The position numbers and the translations under genes were made by a program. The notes below the pieces were generated by a model. It did not search any database. It saw nothing but the letters and a program-made list of their open reading frames with translations, and had not been told where the DNA came from. 64,000 bases of DNA from Cunninghamia lanceolata (taxonomy: Eukaryota > Streptophyta > Pinopsida > Cupressales > Cupressaceae): NCBI GenBank assembly GCA_027924645.1, contig BSBN01000445.1, forward strand, positions 8,291,001 through 8,355,000, read 5' to 3'. The stretch's first letter is position 1. The number at the start of each line of letters is the position of its first letter. This document shows positions 55,385 to 64,000 of this stretch, one piece after another.

Positions 55385-55878
55385 AAGAGGAAGAAGACCA
55401 CTATTCCCTATAAACTCTCATGATGATAGAACACATCCCTTTGTTAGCAACCCAAGATGAGGACAAATTGATTGACCATAGTATATAGAACCATTGCGGT
55501 AGGGACTCACAGCAACAGGACTATCTGTCATGTCTGCAAGATCCATTATAGAATATCATACCTGCACGTTCCTCAAAAGAATTGTCCCAACTCTTCCATT
55601 CTTTACTACCTCAAGAATGTGTCCCCAATATCAGTGGATGTGACCTTTCATCTGTCCATCCAGCTTCTAAGACATTGGAAATCATTCTAGGCAAAATGTT
55701 GAATATCAATAATGCCCTAACTAAAGAACAACAAACTTCCCTGCACACTGTATTGCAGGCACATGTATAAGCTTTTGCATGGGATTATAATGACATGAAA
55801 GTAATAGATTCAGATTTGTGCATGCATAGGATCTATATCAATGATGGATTCAAGCCCATAAGATAACCACAAAGAAGA

Positions 55879-56693
55879 ATGAATCCTGCCTTAAGAGACA
55901 TAGTTAAAAATGAGCTCCAGAAACTTCTTGACGCTGGTTTTATTTACCCTATTTCTGATAGTGAATGGGTGTCACCTTTAGTTATTGTCCCTAAGAAAGG
56001 AGGTAAGTGGAGGGTGTGTATGGATTACAGGGAACTTAACACAGCTACTAGGAAAGACCATTTTCCACTACCCTTCATTGACCAAGTACTTGACTCCCTA
56101 GTAGGAAAAAAGTACTCCTTAGATGGCTTTAGTGGCTATAATCAAATAAAAATTACTCTAGAGGACCAGGATAAGACCACCTTTACCTACCCTTGGGGTA
56201 CATATGCTTATTCTGTCCTTCATTTTGGATTATGCAATGCCCCAACCACTTTCCAAAGGGCAGTACTAAGTATCTTTTCAGACTATGTTCATGATTCTAT
56301 GGAGATCTATATGGAAGATTTCACCACCTATGGAGACACATTTGAGACAGCACTCAATAATCTGTAAAAGGTTCTAAAATGATGCCAAGAGCATAATTAG
56401 TCATTGAGTCATGAAAAATGCTTTATGTGATGACTCAAGGAGTTATTCTAGGACAATTCATATCCACTGATGGTATTCAGGTGGATCCCAACAAGATTGA
56501 GATAATATCTACACGTCCTGTACCACAGAAGCCTAAAGATGTCAGGGGTTTTCTTGGCCATGTAGGCTACTATAGAAGGTTTATATAGGACTTCAACAAA
56601 TTAGCTGCACCCTTATTTTCCCTACTCACAAAGGACATGGAATTTGACTGGACCATAGAATGTTAGCACTCCTTTGATACACTGAAAGCAGAT
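55879..56693 (+). pseudogene. Athila-type reverse transcriptase
   Basis: Residues from MNPALRDIVKNELQKLLDAG through SPLVIVPKKGGKWRVCMDYR, SLDGFSGYNQIKITLEDQDK and HFGLCNAPTTFQRA follow the Gypsy reverse transcriptase. The catalytic box reads YMEDF (GAA at 56314), so the first of the paired aspartates is Glu. The frame stops at 56367; later motifs (GVQVDPNKI-like, GFLGHVGYYRRF) follow with stops up to 56693. Confidence 0.88.
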
Positions 56694-58367
56694 TTGACAC
56701 GAGCACCTGTCTTGAGAGGACCCAATTGGACATTACCATTCCATATACACACTGATGCTTCTGATTTTTCTATAGGGGCAGTATTGGGACAGAAAGAAGG
56801 TACTAAAGAGTATGTTATTTATTACATCAGTAAAAACTTACAAGGGGCAGAGCTCAATTACATTGTCACAGAAAAAGAGATGTTGGTTGTTGTATATGCT
56901 ATCAACAAGTTTAGACATTATATCCCTGGCGACCAGGTATTTATCCACATAGATCATACTGTAATCAAATATTTGATGAATAAGCCTATGGTTGGGGGTA
57001 GACTAGTTAGATGGTTGCTTTTGCTACAGGAGTTTGATATCACAATAGTGGATAAACCAGGAAAAGCTAATGTGGTGGTAGATTTTCTGTCTAGATTACC
57101 TACACAATTGGAAGATGTTGTGGATGAATCTTTCCCAAATGAACACCTGTTTTCTCTTACTTTACATACGCCATGGTTTACTGATATTGCTAACTATTTG
57201 GTAGCAGGGCAGATTCCACCACACTTCTCTCCAAGAGAAAGAAGACAATTAGTGTATAAAAGCTTTTCATATTCTTGGATTGCTAGTTATTTGTTCTACA
57301 CTGGTCCATATCATATTATGAGAAGGTACATAAGAGAGGATGAGGTCTTTGACATCCTAAAAGATTGTCATGATGAGCCTTGTGAGGGTCACTTTGCAGC
57401 CAAGAGGACAACATTCAAGATACTAACCACGGGCTATTATTGGCCAACTCTTCATAAGGATGCAATCAGGTACACCAAGAGTTGTGACCGATGCCAAAGA
57501 ATGGGTAGACCAACAAGATCAAATGAAATGCCTTTGCAACCACAAATAGCACTAGCACCATTTGACAAATGGGACTAGATTTCATTGGGGCAATCTCACC
57601 AGCTTCTAATAATAAGGAGTACATTTTAGTTTGCACTGATTACCTAACAAAGTGGGTAGAAGTCAAGGCTTTCCAATTTGCCAGAGATGGAAATGTTGCC
57701 AAATTTTTGTATGAAGAAATTTTCACTAGATATGGAGCACCAAGAGAAATTGTCACTGACCAAGGCCCACAGTTCACTTATGAACTCATTTCCAAACTAG
57801 TCAAAGAATATGAAGTTAGGTATAGGAAGTCCACACCCTATCACCCTTAAGCCAATGCAGCCTCAAGCCAATGGGCAAGTGGAAGTTACAAATAGGGAAA
57901 TTGAGAATATCTTGACAAAGACAGTAAACATTCATAGGAAGGACTGGGCAGCCAGACTACCAGAAGAAGTATGGGCATACAGAACTAAATGGAAAACAAT
58001 AACTAGTTTCACACCTTATGAGTTGGTGTATGGTAAAACATCAGTTTTACCAATTGAATTTGAGTATAAGACACTAAGGACTGCCCTATAACTTGACATG
58101 GATCTAACAACAACACAAAAGGAAATATTTCATATTCTCAATGGATTAGATGAGATCAGGATGGCAGCTATGCACCATACAGAAATTGTTCAAAAGCAGA
58201 GAGCCAAATGGCATGATCAATATATTAAAAAGAAATTATTTCATGTAGGTGCTTGGGCTATGTTATATGATTCCAAGTACAAAGATCATAAGGGCAAAAT
58301 GCAATCTAGATGGTTAGGACCTTATGAAATTCACCAAGTGTTTTCCAATGGAGCTATCAAACTTTAG
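56694..58367 (+). pseudogene. Athila-type RNase H and integrase
   Basis: RNase H begins with FHIHTDASDFSIGAVLGQ and continues to NYIVTEKEMLVVVYA and KYLMNKP. The integrase zinc region (HDEPCEGHFAAKRT...CDRCQRMG) follows. The frame then changes at 57570 into the core (GLDFIGA, TDYLTKWVE, VTDQGPQFT), changes again near 57845 (QANGQVEVTNREIENIL), and once more at 58092 before the C-terminal GPYEIHQVFSNGAIKL. The core catalytic acidic residues (D, D, E) appear present, but the frames are not joined. Confidence 0.88.
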
Positions 58368-59149
58368 ACAATCGATGATGTTAGATTTTCACTATCGGTC
58401 AATAGACACCGCTTAAAGCTCTATACCAAGCCAACAAATAGGACTGATTTTCTAAATCAATGTTCTATTCCTCACCAAGAGTTGGATGCTTCTATATCCT
58501 CACATAGAAGTACCATAGAAGAAGACCCTGTTGATGATCGCAGTGACTTAGCAGGTGAGCTATCTAGCTCACCTCCTGAGGTCACTCAGGTATAATTTCT
58601 TTCCTTTCCTCACATGCACACACAACACCAATGCTGATATCTTCATGAAGACCAAGTCAATGACCGTAGGGACCTATTGAAGACTACAATTCCACGTTGC
58701 CATCCTATAATATTGGGACCTGTTGAAGGCGAACATGCATCAACTACCATCCACTCACATGCAACAACTATCCATCCAACAATTCAAATTTTGTGCCATG
58801 CACTCCACTTTTCAAGTGCATGCAGCCGCCGTTCATCATCACACTGCATGCACCTTACATCAGCATGTTCACATGTACCAGAGTGTCATTCCACCATTCT
58901 TCATAATAATAAGTTATGTCTTATCGAACTTAAGCTGCATACACATTTTCCAATGCCAAGCTAGCATAAAGTATCGTTCATCTCATTCCAACAGGTACAA
59001 TATTAACTTGCCATTATTTGACATAGATATCTCAATCTTTCCTTATATGCTCACATTTAATATTGCAAAATTATCATTTATAATCGTGTCTCCATATACT
59101 TTTATCCTTCTCCTTGCCGTACTCAGACTTGAATTGAGGTCACTTCAAG

Positions 59150-59170
59150 AATTTAGTTGGGGGGAGGGAT
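59150..59170 (+). other. Internal polypurine tract
   Basis: AGTTGGGGGGAGGGATAG lies between integrase and the accessory ORFs. This matches the G-rich stretch at this position in Athila-like elements. No comparable tract sits at the 3' LTR. Confidence 0.6.
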
Positions 59171-59445
59171 AGTGTTTTTGTTGAAACAATGATTGTTCAC
59201 CATTGTCAGTTATACACACAACATACAACCTCTTTTTCATTTTGTTTCATTTTTATGACTACTCTGCCAATTTGTATGCTAAACTATATGCTATGCTTCC
59301 ATGCTAAAATTCCCAATTTCCCATAATCTCGAGTCAATTTAAGTTGGTTTGATAGTTTAGTCCGGTATTATATAGCAAGAGAATATATAGGGGGGTTATT
59401 GGAAGCGTGGGTTATTGAACTTAAAGAATAGAGCAGATATACAAA

Positions 59446-60771
59446 AGGGTTGTAGGAAGGGGTTGTGGCAAATTCAAATCCAGAATTGGCAATATGGGAG
59501 GAGACATCATCAGACGAGAACCTACAGTGCATGATATAGTATTGGAAGATCAATTAACTCTTCCAATCTTGACACAAGCATGATGGGTTGATTATTTCCT
59601 AAAACTCGCAGAGTTTGATGAAGGTATAACTAGGCAGTTTGCAGCCTCACTTTACCATGACGAAGCCACTATAAAACAACTGATAATGGATGCTTCTGAA
59701 GAAGTAGTTGTTGAAGTATCAGGTTTACCTAGAATTGGTGAAGAGTTCCCCATTAAAGCAGATGCAACAGCTACAAGAGATGAATTTAGTGAAGAAGGGG
59801 AGCAACTAGAATTTACATCTCAAGGCACTAAAAGGCTATCACTTCTAGAATTATGCACTGCTTGTGTTATGCACATTATCAAATACCTCACATGTGATGG
59901 TAAGCAATCTATGCTATACACTGTCCATTTCAAATTGTTAAGTCATCTTCGTAATAATAGGGTAGTTAATGTGCCTAATTTCCTTTACAATTTCTTGAAA
60001 AGAATGAGCTATGAATATCAAAAGAAATCAAAAAGAGCATCATTATCCCATGACTACCTGGTTACTCTGTTAGTCAAGAGAAGTCTTAGGATGCAGTATC
60101 CAAACATGCCCTGGAAATGTTTCTTGAAATGCAGAAATGTCAATGATATCCTTAATAAGCCAGCATCACTAGAGAATTCACCTACTGCATCCTTGAGAGA
60201 AAACCCTGTTTCACCTGTTGCATCATCTACCCACAATATAGAGGAGATAGGAGAACATAATGTGCCAATTATGCCAAATGTGGTATTTGATCAACCCATA
60301 TTAGAGGAAGAGAATCAAACCCCAGAAGAAGAGACCAATCAGGTTCCATCCTCTAGTAAGACACCTAGCACCAAAACACCAAGAACTAAGAAAAAGAAGA
60401 ATGGTTCCTCTTTTAAGCCTGCAAAAAGGTTAAAAGGGAAATCCACACCAGTAAGGCGTTCACATCGCCTTAGAGAGAAGGGTGTTATGGGGAATGTTGT
60501 TAAGAACCCTGGAAAAGAGAAGGAGGATGTGGTAGCAGTTAAGAGTGATCACGAGTTAGAGGATAATGTGACCGAGAATATACAAACCCCCATCAAAAGA
60601 AAATGGTATGTGTCAAGTACTTCTAAGTTTGAATCAGAAAACATCTTTACTGCTAAGAAAACTAAGATGAAAACACCAAACAACCCTGATAATGAGGAAT
60701 GTGAGTGTACTAGAGGTGGTGATGAACAACCTTCAAAGGATGAGGAATTGTTGCTTGAGGACAGAATATAA
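59446..60771 (+). pseudogene. Athila ORF1-like accessory ORF
   Basis: A 361-codon frame from 59686 is preceded in frame by coding sequence (EDQLTLPILTQ, then TGA near 59580, then WVDYFLKLAEFDEGITRQFA). The N-terminal part (VVEVSGLPRIGEEFPIKADA, then helices through NNRVVNVPNFLYNFLKRMSY and SLSHDYLVTLLVKRS) resembles the ATHILA ORF1 family. The C-terminal half is Lys/Ser/Pro-rich with basic runs that could act as nuclear localisation signals. It has no clear transmembrane segment, so an envelope role is not supported by sequence. Confidence 0.65.
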
Positions 60772-61966
60772 GAAAAGAACTACAGGAAGCTATTGAATAT
60801 AGAATAAACAAACTGGAGGAATTGATCAAGGCCTATGAACAAAAGGATAAAGAGAGAGAGGCAATGATACATGAGTTGGAAGAAAGGGTTAACACCTATG
60901 GTCAAGGATCAAAATTAGATGCCCTCATGGAACTGGCCATAGTAGCTGCAAGGAATAAGGAATTAGCAGCCAAGGAGAAGAAAACCCATGTTGTCAAACC
61001 TCTAACTTGCTATACAATTGTATCCTTAAGATATCAATTATGGAATGTTACTTAGCAATTCAGTGAATAGAAAGAAGAATGGAAAAGAGAAAAGGAAACC
61101 ATGATTGAAGAACATAATAACCTGCACTGCAAAGAAAGGATATAGAGTTAAGGAAGCTGGTAGTAATAATGGAGGAAGTAGAAGATAAGGCTTCTTAGAT
61201 TGTCAAATGTAGGCCACCAACTAGGACCTATGCCTTATTTCTTCAAGAAAAGTTTTTGAGTTTCCAGTTTAGTAGATTGATCAGCAATAAACTAGTTGAT
61301 ATGAGTGAGAAAATGGCTTTCCTCAAAGTTTTTGCTACCTCCACACTTGATGAACAAGATCATTTATGTGAATTTTATTTGCATAATTATGTTGTATCAG
61401 GGGATACTGAATGGAATCCATTAATCTATGTAGGGGATTTGCAGGTAAGCGCACTGACCTCTTACTTTAGAAATGAGACATTGAGAGGGGACATTATGCA
61501 AGCTTATATGGAAAGAGAGAAGTACATTGCCCTTCCAATTAGAAAGGAATTAGAAATCCCTCAGTTTATTATTACAGAATGGAAACAACTATTAGAGCAC
61601 AAGGGTGTGGGGAAAAAAAATATGAATTTGAGGTTACAAGACTATGATAGAATTTAGCACTTGACAGTAGGGCCCATCCATCATTCTCACCAGCATGTAC
61701 AAGACCAGTGGAATAGCTTGACTCTAGAATTACAAAAGAAGGAACCCCATTATGTCCACAACTTCGTGGCCATGTTTGATAGGGTCAATAAATATATGTA
61801 CATCACCAAGGGACAAGCACTGAGCTGGATACCACTTACTTTTCAGCCCCCTATGCTTTTATATCAAGTGCCACATTGGACTGAGAGGAGGAGCACAAAG
61901 ACTGAGAAAGTAGAGGTCTCCAGGATGAACAGGTTGGCACACAACAATGGCTTCTATTTGGAGTAG
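60772..61966 (+). pseudogene. Second accessory region: coiled coil and helical domain
   Basis: Charged coiled-coil sequence (INKLEELIKAYEQKDKERE) runs to about 61000 and then breaks into stops. A frame from 61256 to 61966 is interrupted only by TAG at 61655 and reads about 236 residues (LISNKLVDMSEKMAFLKVFA, DQWNSLTLELQKKEPHYVHN). I recognise no family. It is probably the C-terminal continuation of the accessory ORF before decay. The 3' LTR starts about 90 bases later, after a GCTTGAGGTCAAGCAAA phrase. Confidence 0.5.
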
Positions 61967-62054
61967 GCTCAGGGAGTAGACATTGTTGCAGGTCTCAGGG
62001 AGATCACCCTATTTTACAACCTATAGCCTTAGTGGTTTGCTTGAGGTCAAGCAA

Positions 62055-63224
62055 AACATTCCCAGACACTGTTTTAAGTATATCCCTATGTTATGTTATC
62101 CTTATGATCATTATGCAGACTTGAACTTGGTTAATTAGTATATGGAGATATGATTATGATATGATGAAATTGTATGTTATATGTGGGAATGTATGGATTA
62201 TTAAGAATGTTTGTGTTGATTTTGGTTGGTAGTATTTTGTACATGTTCAATGGACTAACCTTGCAGCTAAAGGAGAGAGGTCTGTCACCCGCAGCAAGCA
62301 GGCCTACAGCCACAACATTTCCAGGCGTAGGGCAAGGGAGATTCCAATATTGATTAAGTGCAGTAACCATGGCTAAGGACACTCAATGGAGAGAATCATG
62401 CATCATGATAGATGATCAATAAAGGTGATTGGAAGCTTGGAGGACTCTGTTACAATTTGAAGACTAATGGGACTGATTCAATCGACCCATGTTCCCCTGT
62501 TTCAGCAGAGAGTTCTAGTTTTATTAGAACACTTTCTTCCTTCTTTTCATGTTAGCATTGTTAGCATTCATTACACTCTAGTTCATGCAGAGTGGTGTTT
62601 TATGTTTTCAGTTAATAAACCTATTTGAATAACTCCCCCGTACCTATATTATGGTTCGGTGGTTGAGATAGAAGTTAGTTTTTTAAGTTCAGCTTTGAAT
62701 AAGTTTTTGCTCTACCACAGATCTAGCTATCTGAATCTTTCTGGATTATGTATACAATGTAAATTGATCATGAATTATGAATATTACAGTTGAGCTAGAT
62801 TGTATGTGATTTGAAAAGATTGTACAATTATATGTTGGAGTTAATATGATTGTGTTTATTTGGAAAAGTTAGATTTGAGTTTAAATAGTGAGGCAATCAC
62901 TTGAGCAAAGGCCACTTAGGATAACTGACCTTCCTCCATTTCTTGTATGTTTAATTGTTGTAGCAATTAATTTATGAATACAAGATCCAGTAGATACTTA
63001 GAGTTGTTTTAGTTGTGATACTCCAGAGGATAGGAACAATTGTCATTAATTTCTTTAACCTGTTGTTATAGTTTTACATTATAAAATATCCGTAGCAATT
63101 GTAGGAGCATTACTTTTCTTTGTTCATAAGTAGCTTAATTTAGTAGATAAGTTATACAGTCTAATCCCTAGAAGCACATATAGTGCAAGTGCCATCGCAA
63201 GTCTTCAAGACATGGTTGATAATT
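62055..63224 (+). repeat. 3' LTR of the Athila-type element, truncated
   Basis: Aligns with 51511 onward up to GGTTGATAATTTG, then diverges at 63225 where another LTR begins. It lacks the last roughly 100 bases of the 5' copy. No purine tract precedes it. Confidence 0.75.
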
Positions 63225-64000
63225 TGTCATGTCTCAAACTTTCATACTATTTGTGGTTACTTTTTGTAGAAATAATCTATGGATAATTATGTGTGTTAGA
63301 TAGATAATTTATTATTTTGAAAGATGAATGATTATTGGAAAGATGTAATGAAATGAATGTAATATTTATGTTGGTAATGCTTTGGCTATTTGGTTACTAA
63401 TCTATTAACAAGAAATTGGAGTTTACTATGAGTTGCAAGTTGTCGAAGACAAGGGGGTGGTTGAGGTAAAGGAGACTAGCATCCTGGCAGTGTTAAGATG
63501 GAGGGATATCATTCACACACTTCACGTAGTGACATGTAGCTGCATATGTTTGCATATTGAATGATTTAATAGTTTAATTTAAATTGCATTTTTATTTTAT
63601 TTAAATTATATGATTTTATTGCATAGTTAGTTAATGATGATTTAATTAGATTACTAATTCATTATTATTTGAATATCGTGAGTGTTTAGAAAATAGAATA
63701 ATTGAATTAGTTATTTAATTTGTTTTTATTTATAGAACAATCATATTCTATTTAATTATTACTTTTATAGATACATTGTGATAAATATGTAAATTGTTTT
63801 AATAATATTTTTGAACTAGAAATAGAAGAAAACATGATTTTGAAACAAAAAACTTAATTTAGGAAAAGAAAAGCTCTAGAAAATGAAACACTTGAGGAAG
63901 AGGAAACAATAAAAAAGGAGTTATAATTCATTTCTTGCTCACCAAAACTCTTATTTAACATCTTCCATTCTCAAAAAGAGAGGAAGCTCTTCATCTCTAA
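63225..64000 (+). mobile_element. Start of another LTR, continues beyond window
   Basis: TGTCATGTCTCAAAC begins exactly where the Athila 3' LTR alignment ends. The start resembles the TGTCATGTCCC families at 9377 and 46904. The interior is AT-rich, with a TATA-like TTATTTAAC near 63950 before a leader-like end. No coding content is visible. Confidence 0.5.

Larger units (their letters stand above)
51511..63224 (+). mobile_element. Athila-type Gypsy element, degenerate
   Basis: A 5' LTR at about 51511-52797 and a 3' LTR from about 62055 are closely similar. The 5' LTR is followed by a primer site of the tRNA-Asp type used by Athila and Tat elements. The body has gag, protease, reverse transcriptase, RNase H and integrase in order, then an internal G-rich tract and accessory ORFs before the 3' LTR. 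All large genes are broken. The 3' LTR is cut about 100 bases short by another LTR at 63225. Target duplications were not identified. Confidence 0.85.

Noticed and set aside
59686..60771. Envelope-like gene in the Athila-type element
   Set aside because: No signal peptide or transmembrane segment is visible, and the N-terminal part fits ATHILA ORF1 better.

Overview
This window looks like repeat-dense intergenic DNA of a seed plant with a large genome. A gymnosperm is my best guess, from the long LTRs, deep nesting and gene-poor content, but this is inference. I find no ordinary host gene, rRNA or tRNA gene, or CRISPR array. Almost everything recognisable is LTR retrotransposon or hAT transposon, mostly decayed and often nested.

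Layout. 1-1145: LTR-like promoter DNA. 1152-4973: a gag-protease element without reverse transcriptase, with odd repeat-bearing ORFs and a 3' LTR. 4974-9377: a collapsed minus-strand Gypsy-type element (two LTRs and a gag start) with a small hAT-type element in one LTR. 9378-9518 and 17603-17860: a minus-strand hAT (DUF659-type) transposase remnant, split by the element at 9519-17602. 9519-17602 is the highlight: a structurally intact LTR element with a perfect 5-bp target duplication and nearly identical 2.38-kb LTRs. Instead of gag-pol it carries one uninterrupted 1091-codon ORF whose N-terminal part resembles the cohesin cofactor PDS5. 17861-22479: hAT 3' exon and terminus, and a minus-strand Gypsy gag fragment.

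22494-42628: a Copia element with target duplication CGAAG. Its gag is split by a minus-strand chromovirus (24575-30274, duplication CTATC). Its 3' LTR is split by a 6.2-kb LTR-like unit (35254-41475, duplication ATGCC), which carries a 352-codon ORF and a 1.8-kb array of GGCGCATTGG-type repeats. 42634-48127: mostly unidentified, with one LTR. 48128-51480: LTR and chromodomain end of another minus-strand chromovirus. 51511-63224: a degenerate Athila-type Gypsy element with accessory ORFs after integrase. 63225-64000: start of a further LTR that leaves the window.

How it fits together. The nesting gives a relative order: the Copia element is older than the chromovirus and the 6.2-kb unit inside it. 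The PDS5-bearing element landed in hAT DNA and looks young. Its termini, polypurine tract and ORF tail match those of the chromodomain Gypsy element at 24575-30274, so it was probably mobilised by machinery of that type.
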